From Rhodospirillales bacterium (GTDB taxonomy: Bacteria > Pseudomonadota > Alphaproteobacteria > Rhodospirillales > Magnetospirillaceae), in NCBI GenBank assembly GCA_030040955.1, contig JASHSH010000223.1:1-6726 (forward strand): 6,726 nucleotides of DNA. The letters run 5' to 3'. Positions within the stretch are counted from its first letter, which is position 1. Each line of letters starts with the position of its first letter. Below are positions 1 to 6,592 of the stretch, piece after piece. The translations under genes were made by a program, and so were the position numbers. A model generated the notes under the pieces. It saw only the letters and a list, made by a program, of their open reading frames with translations. It made no database searches and was not told where the DNA came from.

Positions 1-2
1 AG

Positions 3-179
3 CGGCTCGGCATGGCGCACGAGGCCGGGCTGCTGCATCTCTACGCCGGGCGGCACGGCGGGGACGACAACCGGCGCGGACGGGCCGATCTCGCCGCCGC
101 GGCGGAGAGTTTCGAGCGCTCGGGCGCGCTCGCCGATCTGGCGCGGGCGCGTTCCTTCGCCCAGGGCCAGCCTTCCTAG
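3..179 (+). CDS. C-terminal fragment of a probable TPR/ATPase signalling protein (5' end outside window)
   Basis: An open frame enters from the left edge and ends at a TAG at 177-179, giving 58 visible residues. It reads as alanine- and leucine-rich helices, with RLGMAHEAGLLHLYAG near its start and FERSGALADLARARSF near its end. From memory, this pattern (a GM.xEA.LL helix, then a 'FE..GA..DLARAR' helix) is typical of the last TPR-like helices of large AAA-ATPase/adenylate-guanylate-cyclase and related regulators. No catalytic domain lies inside the window, so that identity is inference. Codons are almost all G/C at the third position, as in the neighbours. The stop lies 13 nt before the next ATG on the same strand, so read-through into the downstream operon is likely. 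It could instead be any alpha-helical repeat protein. Confidence 0.6.
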   Translation, partial: RLGMAHEAGLLHLYAGRHGGDDNRRGRADLAAAAESFERSGALADLARARSFAQGQPS

Positions 180-192
180 GCGCCGGCCGGGC

Positions 193-2469
193 ATGGCGGT
201 CCGGCGCATCGCGATCGTCGGCGGCGGCATGGCCGGGCTCGCCGCCGCCTTCGAGCTCACCGCCACGCCCGAGCTCCGCGCGCGCCACCGGGTCACGATC
301 TATCAAATGGGTTGGCGCCTGGGCGGCAAATGCGCGAGCGGCCGCGACGTCCAGGGAAGGGCGATCGAGCACGGGCTGCATATCTGGTTCGGATTCTACG
401 AGAACGCGTTCGAGCTGCTGCGCCGCGCCTATGCGGAATGGCATCCGAACCCGGGCCAGCGCATCCGCTCCCTCGACCAGGCGATGAAGCCGCACGCCGG
501 CGCGAAGATCGGCTACGACCGGGGCGAGAAGTTCGTCACCGTCGCCTGGCCCGCCGCCGCCGGCGCGCCCGGCATGGGCGCCGACGGGCTTTCGGTCTGG
601 GGGGCGGCGGTGCATCTGATCGAGCGGGTGGCGGCGATGGCGGCCGCGATGGGTCCCGCGCCCGGCGCGCCGCATCCGCTCGACCGGCATCTCGTGGCCG
701 AGCCGCATCTCCGGCTGCGCCCGGCATTCGAATCGGCGACCGGCTCGGACGCCGACTGGCTGCCCGCGCGACTCGCCGCGCCGGGAGCCCGTCTCGGCGC
801 GCTGGAGGGGATGCGGCTCGCCCATCGCTGGGCCGCCTCCATCGCCGAGGCGCCGCCGCGCGAGATCGCGCGCCGCGCGCCGGACATCGCCGCCCATCTG
901 CGCGGCGTCAAGGCGGCGCTGCCGATGCGCCAGGGTACGAAGCTCGCCGGCGACGTGGCGGCGCAACTCGTCGATGTCGGGATCGCGCTGTTCATCGGCA
1001 TCGTCGAGGATGTCCTGCTCGGCGGCCGCACGCTCGCCGAGCTCGACCTGATCGAGTTCCGCGACTGGCTGGTCGGCCACGGCGCCGAGCGCCTCTCGGC
1101 CGAGAATTGCACGATGGTCCGCTCGCTCTACGACTCGATGTTCCAATATGTCGAGGGCAGGCTCGACCGTCCCGATTTCGGCGCCGGCACCGCGTTGCAG
1201 GTCACGCTGCGCATGATCGGCACCTATAAGGGCGCGTTCTCGTACGAAGCGCAGGCGGGTTTCGGCGAAGTCGTGGTGGCGCCGATCGCCGGCGTGCTCG
1301 CGCAGCGCGGGGTGGAGGTGCGCTATTTCCACCAGTTGCGCGAGATCGGACTGTCGGCGGACCGGCGCGCTATTGCGGCGCTACGTTTCGGACGCCAGGC
1401 CACACCGAGGCGCCCGAACGCCGCCTACCGGCCGACCGCGTTCTCCGCCTCCGACGGCCTGACCTACTGGCCCAACGAACCTTTCTGGGACCAGCTCGGC
1501 GCGGGCGCCGGAAAGCCGGGCGCGCGGCCCGACTTCGACTCCTATTGGCGCGACCGCGACAAGGACGAGCCGGTCGAGCTGCTGCGGGGGGAGGATTTCG
1601 ACGACGCGATCCTAGCCATTCCGGCCGGCGCCTTCGCGGAATGGGACGAACGCCCCGGCGCGTGCCATGCGCTGATCGCGGCGAGCCCGCGCTTCGCCGC
1701 GATGGTCCGTTCGATGCGCGCCGTGCCGAGCATCTCGCTCCAGCTCTGGTCCGCCAAGACGTCGGACGATCTGTGCGCGGGCGATGCGCGCGCAATGGTG
1801 TCCGGTCCCTATCCGCTCAACATCTGGGCCGATATGAGCCAGGTTCTGCCGCCGTCGAAGAGTGGCCCGCGGTCGCTGCATCTTCTATGCGGCACCATCC
1901 ACTCCGATCTCTACCGCCGTCCCGCTTCCGACGCGCGCGCGCCGGACGAGGCCGACAAGCAGGCGCGCGACGTTTGCCTCGATTGGATCGAGAAATCGGG
2001 CGGCAGCGTCTGGCCGAAGGCGCTGCGTGCCGACGGCGCGTTCGATTGGAACAGCCTCTATGTCGCGCAAGGAAATCCCGCCGGGCCGGCGCGCTTCGCG
2101 GACCAGTATTGCATCCTCCATGTCGATCCCGCGCAATGTTGCATCTCCTCGGCCGCGGGCACCGCGAGGCACCGGATCAAGACCGACGAATCGGGCTTCG
2201 CGCATCTCTATCTCGCCGGCGCCTGGATCGATACGGGCTTCAACGCCGAATGCGTCGAGGCGGCGGTGATGTCCGGCCGGCAGGCGGCGCGCGCGATTTG
2301 CGGCGCGCCCGCGCGCATCCCCGGCGAGGACTTCCTGCACGCCGCGCCCGGCCTGGCCGGCCTGTGCGACCTGCTCCGCGCCGGCATCGGCGAGGCGATG
2401 GCGACGCTCTCCGCGATCGGCGCCGCGCCTCCCTATCGCGCGGCCGGCCCGACGAAGGGACGCGGGTGA
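193..2469 (+). CDS. FAD-dependent oxidoreductase, COG3349 / amine-oxidase (phytoene-desaturase-like) family
   Basis: This 758-residue protein is a probable cytoplasmic flavoenzyme with no signal peptide. The N-terminus is a Rossmann dinucleotide fold: IAIVGGGMAGLAAAFEL with the GxGxxG glycines at 10, 12 and 15, then WRLGGK at 41-46. An HGLHIW segment (60-65) and FGAGT (329-333) are shared with the downstream paralogue. The C-terminal FAD-contact region reads LAGAW (residues 674-678), followed by an EAAVMSGRQAA helix. Two usual FAD contacts differ from amine-oxidase relatives. The acid that binds the ribose at the end of strand 2 is Q38, and the Asp of the usual AGD motif is A677. The protein is much longer than phytoene desaturases (about 500 residues), with large insertions in the middle and a roughly 60-residue tail. 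The ATG at 193 places the glycine motif directly at the N-terminus; the ribosome-binding site is weak (AGG within the preceding stop region). Oxidoreductase class is secure, but the substrate is unknown. Confidence 0.93.
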   Translation: MAVRRIAIVGGGMAGLAAAFELTATPELRARHRVTIYQMGWRLGGKCASGRDVQGRAIEHGLHIWFGFYENAFELLRRAYAEWHPNPGQRIRSLDQAMKPHAGAKIGYDRGEKFVTVAWPAAAGAPGMGADGLSVWGAAVHLIERVAAMAAAMGPAPGAPHPLDRHLVAEPHLRLRPAFESATGSDADWLPARLAAPGARLGALEGMRLAHRWAASIAEAPPREIARRAPDIAAHLRGVKAALPMRQGTKLAGDVAAQLVDVGIALFIGIVEDVLLGGRTLAELDLIEFRDWLVGHGAERLSAENCTMVRSLYDSMFQYVEGRLDRPDFGAGTALQVTLRMIGTYKGAFSYEAQAGFGEVVVAPIAGVLAQRGVEVRYFHQLREIGLSADRRAIAALRFGRQATPRRPNAAYRPTAFSASDGLTYWPNEPFWDQLGAGAGKPGARPDFDSYWRDRDKDEPVELLRGEDFDDAILAIPAGAFAEWDERPGACHALIAASPRFAAMVRSMRAVPSISLQLWSAKTSDDLCAGDARAMVSGPYPLNIWADMSQVLPPSKSGPRSLHLLCGTIHSDLYRRPASDARAPDEADKQARDVCLDWIEKSGGSVWPKALRADGAFDWNSLYVAQGNPAGPARFADQYCILHVDPAQCCISSAAGTARHRIKTDESGFAHLYLAGAWIDTGFNAECVEAAVMSGRQAARAICGAPARIPGEDFLHAAPGLAGLCDLLRAGIGEAMATLSAIGAAPPYRAAGPTKGRG

Positions 2470-2471
2470 TG
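2454..2471 (+). promoter_or_regulatory. Shine-Dalgarno plus TGATG stop-start overlap between the two FAD genes
   Basis: GAAGGGA at 2454-2460 lies 8 nt upstream of the ATG at 2469. That ATG shares its A with the TGA stop (2467-2469) of the preceding gene. This is a classic translational-coupling arrangement. It fixes the start of the second oxidoreductase although the same frame stays open far upstream. The Rossmann glycine motif follows within 14 residues, which supports this choice. Close coupling suggests roughly matched amounts of the two paralogous proteins. Confidence 0.85.
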
Positions 2472-5450
2472 GCGGAGGCGCGCGAGCGGCGCAAGATCGC
2501 CATCCTCGGCTCCGGGATGGCCGCGCTCGCCGCCGCCTTCGAGCTGACCGAACTCGATCCGAAACGCGAGCGGTTCGACATCTCGGTCCATACCATCGGC
2601 TGGCGGCTGGGCGGCAAAGGCGCGGTGGGGCGCGACCTCGCGCAGCGCGGCCGGCCCGAGGAGCATGGGCTGCATGTCTGGGCCGGGTTCTACGACAACG
2701 CCTTCGACATCCTGCGCCGCGTCTATGCCGCGATGCGCGACGAGGTCGGCCGGCCGCCGCCGTTCGGCGATTGGCGCGCAGCATTCATCCCGCTCACCCA
2801 TTGCACGCTGATGGAGGAGGTCGGCGGCCAATGGCTGCCCTGGCGCATTCCGCTGCCCGGCAACGAGCTATTGCCCGGCATCTCGGGCCGCGCGCCCTTT
2901 CCGTCCGAGCTGCTGGTCGCGCTGGTGAACTCGCTCCAGAGCCTGGTCACGCGCTCGGGGATGGACGCGCATCCCGCCGTCACCGACGAGCACCGGACTT
3001 CGCTCGCCGGCGCGCACGAACTCGCCAACGCCATGCCCGCGCATCCGGCCCTTATTTCGCGCGAGTCCGGCGCCCGGCTGGGCGATCTTCTGCGCCGGGC
3101 GCGGGTGCCGGCGGACCGGCTTGGCGCCGCCTCCTCGCCGGATCGCGATCTCGCGCGCGCCGCGATCGTCGCCGAGCTGGCGGCCAGCATGGCCATCGGC
3201 ATGATCGAGGACGAGGTCCTGTTCCGCGGCTTCGACGGGCTCGACGGTGAGGATTGGCGCGCATGGCTCGCCCGTCACGGCTGCTCGAAGGCGACGCTGG
3301 AATCGGCCCCGGTGCGCGCCTGCTACGACTATGTGTTCGGCTATCGCCCGCAAGCGCGCGGACGCGCGCCGAACTTCGGCGCCGGCACCGGCATGGTCGC
3401 GCTGCTGCGCTTCCTGTTCGACTTCAAGGGCGCGGTGCTGTGGGCGCCGCGTCCGACGCTCGGCGAGGCGGTGTTCGCGCCGCTCTATCGCGTGCTCGCG
3501 CATCGCGGCGTGCGCTTCGAATTCTTCCGCCGCATCGAAAAACTGTCGCTGGCGCCGGACGGACGGTCCCTCGGCCGGGTCGACTACTCGATCCAGGCGC
3601 GCGTGAAGGGCGGCGGCGCGTACCGGCCGCTCGTCGGGCCCGATGCGAAGCTCTTCCCCGAGGCCGCGCGCGCCCATCTCGAATTCTGGCCGTCGCACCC
3701 GCTCCGGGACCAGCTCGATCCGGGACCGAAGCGCGGTCCGCCGCCGACGCTCGACAAGCTCGACGATCTCGAATCGGACTGGACCGAATGGCCCGGTGTC
3801 GGCCGGGGCCGGCTGGTGCATCGCTCGCTGCGCCGGCCCGGCGACCGCGACGAGGATGTGTTCGACTCGGTGATCCTCGGCATCGGGCTGGGCGCGCTGC
3901 CGCGCATCTGCGCCGATTTCGCTGGCATGCCGGATGGGCGCTGGAAGCGGATGTTCGAGCGGGTGAAGACCACGCCGACGCTCGCGCTGCAATCCTGGAG
4001 CGGGCAGGCGGCGTCCGCGCTCGCGCCGTGGAGCGAGGCCAACGAGCTGATGACCGGCTTCGCCTGGCCGCTCGACAGCTGGGGCGACAATTCGCAGCTG
4101 CTCGCCTTCGACATGCAGCCGGCGAGCGCCCCTCTGCGCAGCTGCGACTATTTCGTCGGCACCTATCCGGTGAGCGAAGCCCGCCTCGCCGGCATCGACG
4201 CGCCGGATCGGAGGGCCGCGCGCGAAGCGGCGCTGGCGCTCGGGAAGCAGGCGGAATCCGCCGCCGCCGACTGGATCAAGAACAGCCTCGGCGCGCTATG
4301 GCCCGGCCTCGCGGGTAAACCGGCGGAAACCTATCTGCGGCTTAACATCAACGGCTCCGACCGCTACGTTCAGTCGGTTGCCGGCAGCCTCGATTCGCGC
4401 ATGTCGCCGGACGGATCGGGAATCGCGTATCTTTATCTCGCCGGCGACTGGACGCGGACCGGCCTCGACGCGGGATGCATGGAAGCGGCGGCGATGTCCG
4501 GACGCATCGCGGTCAACGCAATCACGGGGGCGAACATGCAAGTACCTGGACAAGGGCTGTTCGACGAGCTGGAGCTTCCGGTCCCGCTGCTGTCGGCGCT
4601 CGGCATCCTGCGGCGCTCGCAGACCCTGCTGAACGGCGGGGCCGGCTCGATCGACGGCTGCTGCGCCATCGAATGGTTCGACGACGGCTTCGTGGCCAAG
4701 CTGCTGCCGCCCCGGCTCGCGTTGCGGCCGCTCGCCTCCGGCGGCCCGCAGGGAAAGCATCCGCTGGTGATGATCTTCGGCCGGTATCGGAACGTCCGGC
4801 CGGGCTTCCTGCCGCCGCCGGGCATCCGCTATCACGAGTTCGCGCTCGTCGTGCCCTCGGTGGTGGAGACGGAAGGGCTGGGCCAGTGGACCTGCAACTA
4901 CATGCCCTATCTGTTCCTCGACAAACTTGCGCCGGTCGTGATCGGCGACGCGGTCTACGGCTTCAACAAGCAGCTCGCGCGCTTCCGGGTGCGCAGCGAT
5001 GGTTTCGACATCCGCACCGCGCAGGGCCCCATCTACGCGGAATTCCACAACGCCTCGCCGCCCGGCGGCCTGGACGACATCCTGCCGGACGCGCACGATT
5101 TCCTGTCCGACCTGATGGAAAATCCGACCATCGGCGTCACCGCTTCGGGCAAGTCCGTCTACTGCTATCTCGACTTCCATCTGACCGAGGCGACGTTCCA
5201 AAAACTGAAGGGCAAGATCTGGCTCGCGCATCCGTTCGTGCCCAGCGGCAAGCCCGCGGAGATCGCGATCGAGCCGCTCGAGGAATCCGGCCGGCCGAAG
5301 GCGTGGCGCGGCGGCATCCGCCTCGTCGCCGACTGGACGCTGAGCCTGCCGGTCCCCGGCCATGTCGAGACGGCGGCCGGCCGCACGAGCGCGGACGCGC
5401 GTCTGAAAAATCGCAAGGGTCCGTTCCGCCGGAACTGGAAGCGGAAATAA
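2469..5450 (+). CDS. FAD-dependent oxidoreductase fused to an acetoacetate-decarboxylase-like domain
   Basis: This 993-residue protein has two modules. Residues 1 to about 690 form a second COG3349/amine-oxidase-like flavoprotein, clearly paralogous to the upstream gene product. It has IAILGSGMAALAAAFEL (GxGxxA, G14/G16/A19), WRLGGK at 45-50, EEHGLHVWAGFYDNAF from 64, FGAGT at 303-307, and a C-terminal LAGDW at 657-661 followed by CMEAAAMSGR. Unlike its neighbour it keeps the Asp (D660) of the AGD motif; the strand-2 acidic position is T42. Residues of about 700-993 resemble acetoacetate decarboxylase: YHEFALVVP at 788-796, then PYLFLDK and the lysine segment YGFNKQLARF with K834. No signal peptide or membrane helix is evident. 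Start chosen at 2469 by the Shine-Dalgarno, the stop-start overlap and alignment with the paralogue. Probably oxidises a substrate whose product the fused domain then processes; the substrate is not deducible. Confidence 0.92.
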   Translation: MAEARERRKIAILGSGMAALAAAFELTELDPKRERFDISVHTIGWRLGGKGAVGRDLAQRGRPEEHGLHVWAGFYDNAFDILRRVYAAMRDEVGRPPPFGDWRAAFIPLTHCTLMEEVGGQWLPWRIPLPGNELLPGISGRAPFPSELLVALVNSLQSLVTRSGMDAHPAVTDEHRTSLAGAHELANAMPAHPALISRESGARLGDLLRRARVPADRLGAASSPDRDLARAAIVAELAASMAIGMIEDEVLFRGFDGLDGEDWRAWLARHGCSKATLESAPVRACYDYVFGYRPQARGRAPNFGAGTGMVALLRFLFDFKGAVLWAPRPTLGEAVFAPLYRVLAHRGVRFEFFRRIEKLSLAPDGRSLGRVDYSIQARVKGGGAYRPLVGPDAKLFPEAARAHLEFWPSHPLRDQLDPGPKRGPPPTLDKLDDLESDWTEWPGVGRGRLVHRSLRRPGDRDEDVFDSVILGIGLGALPRICADFAGMPDGRWKRMFERVKTTPTLALQSWSGQAASALAPWSEANELMTGFAWPLDSWGDNSQLLAFDMQPASAPLRSCDYFVGTYPVSEARLAGIDAPDRRAAREAALALGKQAESAAADWIKNSLGALWPGLAGKPAETYLRLNINGSDRYVQSVAGSLDSRMSPDGSGIAYLYLAGDWTRTGLDAGCMEAAAMSGRIAVNAITGANMQVPGQGLFDELELPVPLLSALGILRRSQTLLNGGAGSIDGCCAIEWFDDGFVAKLLPPRLALRPLASGGPQGKHPLVMIFGRYRNVRPGFLPPPGIRYHEFALVVPSVVETEGLGQWTCNYMPYLFLDKLAPVVIGDAVYGFNKQLARFRVRSDGFDIRTAQGPIYAEFHNASPPGGLDDILPDAHDFLSDLMENPTIGVTASGKSVYCYLDFHLTEATFQKLKGKIWLAHPFVPSGKPAEIAIEPLEESGRPKAWRGGIRLVADWTLSLPVPGHVETAAGRTSADARLKNRKGPFRRNWKRK
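4560..5447 (+). other. ADC-like (acetoacetate decarboxylase superfamily) C-terminal domain of the fusion protein
   Basis: This is the coding segment for residues of about 698-993. Hallmarks in order are KLLPPRLAL (cf. the 'VPEPLE' region of ADC), HPLVMIFGRY, the acidic strand YHEFALVVP (E790), PYLFLD, and GFNKQLA with K834. Compared from memory with Clostridium acetobutylicum ADC (YTESGQAIP; GRELSAYPKKLG), E790 matches Glu76 and K834 matches the Schiff-base Lys115. The adjacent Lys116 is Q835, and Glu61 and Arg29 do not appear conserved. The fold assignment is fairly firm. Decarboxylase activity is not, because several ADC-superfamily members with altered residues catalyse aldol/dehydration-type Schiff-base chemistry instead. 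Confidence 0.75.
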
Positions 5451-5461
5451 TCGCCCGGGCG

Positions 5462-6562
5462 ATGGAAGCAAAGCCGGTTCCGGCGGGAAAGCGCACGGCG
5501 TGGCGGGCGCGCGTCGATGAATTCTGCGCGCGCTTCGGCCTGAAGCTGCCCATCCTGCTTGCGCCGATGGCCGGCGCCTCGGCACCGGCATTGTCGCTCG
5601 CGGTGATGCGCGCGGGCGGGCTCGGGGCCTGCGGCGCCCTGCTGATGCAGCCCGACAAGATCGCGGCATGGGTCCGCGAGGTCGGCGCGGGGACGGAAGG
5701 CCCGTTCCAGATCAATCTCTGGGTGCCGGACCCGCCGCCCCGGCGCGACCGCGCCGCGGAGGAGAAGCTTCGGAGCCTGCTCGCCGACTGGGGACCGCTG
5801 CCGGCCGCGGATGCCGGCGACGCCACGCCGCCCGACTTCGCCGCGCAGTGCGAGGCGCTGCTGGAGGCGCGTCCCGCGGCCGTCTCCAGCGTGATGGGAT
5901 TTTTCCCCGATTCTTTCGTCGCGCGGCTGAAGCGCACCGGCATTCCCTGGTTCGCCGTGGCGACCACGCTGGCCGAGGCCAAGGCGGCGGAGGCCGCCGG
6001 GGCCGACGCGATCGTCGCGCAGGGCATGGAGGCGGGCGGGCATCGCGGCTGCGTCGACGCGGCTGAGGCCGAGCGCCGCCTGGTCGGCCTGTTCGCGCTG
6101 CTGCCGGCGGTGGCCGACGCGGTCGGGGTTCCGGTGATCGCCACCGGCGGCATCGCGGAGGCGCGCGGCGTCGCCGCCGCTCTCCTCCTCGGCGCCAGCG
6201 CGGCGCAGATCGGCTCGGCCTTCCTGCGTTGCCCGGAAGCGGGAATCGGTCCCGCCTGGGCGGAGGCGCTCGCCCGCATCGCGCCCGAGGACACGATGCT
6301 GACCCGCGCGTTCAGCGGCCGGCTCGGGCGTGGCATCGCCACCGACTACCTGCGCTGGGCGGGGTCGGACGCGGCGCCGCGGCCGGCGCCCTATCCGGTG
6401 CAGCGCGGTCTGACGGCGGCGATGCGCGCGGAGGCCGAGAAGCGGGGCGATCTCCAGCGCATGCAGGCCTGGGCGGGACAGTCGGCCGCGCTCGGCAAGT
6501 CCGCGCCCGCCGAGTCGCTCGCGCGGGAGATTTGGCGGGGAGCGCTCGCCCTGCTCGGATGA
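5462..6562 (+). CDS. Nitronate monooxygenase / 2-nitropropane dioxygenase family FMN protein
   Basis: A 366-residue TIM-barrel flavoprotein. Family enzymes use FMN and O2 to oxidise alkyl nitronates such as propionate 3-nitronate to carbonyl compounds and nitrite. Visible motifs, in order: LPILLAPMAGASAPALSLAV (from residue 29) followed by AGGLGACG, the FMN-binding first barrel segment; AGADAIVAQGMEAGGHRG with the probable catalytic base H194; VIATGGI with G229/G230 and LLLGASAAQIGSAFL, the phosphate-binding strands; TRAFSGRLGRGI from 281; and a C-terminal YPVQRGL...QAWAGQSAAL region usual in bacterial homologues. Length is normal. The ATG at 5462 begins 11 nt after the previous stop with a poor Shine-Dalgarno, so it is probably translated by coupling; no in-frame ATG or GTG follows before the APM motif. 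Same operon as the FAD genes. Family membership is strong; the physiological substrate is unknown. Confidence 0.93.
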   Translation: MEAKPVPAGKRTAWRARVDEFCARFGLKLPILLAPMAGASAPALSLAVMRAGGLGACGALLMQPDKIAAWVREVGAGTEGPFQINLWVPDPPPRRDRAAEEKLRSLLADWGPLPAADAGDATPPDFAAQCEALLEARPAAVSSVMGFFPDSFVARLKRTGIPWFAVATTLAEAKAAEAAGADAIVAQGMEAGGHRGCVDAAEAERRLVGLFALLPAVADAVGVPVIATGGIAEARGVAAALLLGASAAQIGSAFLRCPEAGIGPAWAEALARIAPEDTMLTRAFSGRLGRGIATDYLRWAGSDAAPRPAPYPVQRGLTAAMRAEAEKRGDLQRMQAWAGQSAALGKSAPAESLAREIWRGALALLG

Positions 6563-6592
6563 TCCGCGCGGCGAATCGCCCCTAGGCCGCGT
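6563..6592. terminator. Possible short hairpin in the convergent intergenic gap
   Basis: CGCGGC at 6567-6572 can pair with GCCGCG at 6586-6591 across a 13-nt loop, spanning the 19-nt gap between the plus-strand stop and the minus-strand stop. Its position suits a bidirectional terminator. There is no T-tract on either strand and the whole region is GC-rich, so chance pairing is a serious alternative. Confidence 0.2.

Noticed and set aside
312..1229. Second plus-strand frame of 305 codons inside the first oxidoreductase gene
   Set aside because: Low-complexity Arg/Ala-rich translation fully inside a conserved gene; no domain or ribosome-binding site.
1545..2468. Frame of the second oxidoreductase stays open far upstream of 2469, allowing a much longer protein
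   Set aside because: The extra translation is an Arg-rich shadow of the first oxidoreductase gene; the Shine-Dalgarno, stop-start overlap and Rossmann motif all point to the ATG at 2469.
193..2469. Naming the FAD proteins phytoene desaturase or hydroxysqualene dehydroxylase (HpnE)
   Set aside because: Only the general fold and FAD motifs match; both proteins are much longer, and no carotenoid or hopanoid genes such as crtB or hpnC/hpnD are in the window.
4475..5461. Frame of the nitronate monooxygenase stays open upstream into the ADC-like coding region
   Set aside because: Arg/Ala/Pro-rich shadow translation; family homology begins just after the ATG at 5462.
5462..6562. FabK-type enoyl-ACP reductase instead of nitronate monooxygenase
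   Set aside because: FabK shares the barrel, but the extended MEAGGHRG motif, TRAFSGR segment and C-terminal region fit the nitronate monooxygenase family better; no fatty-acid synthesis genes adjoin.
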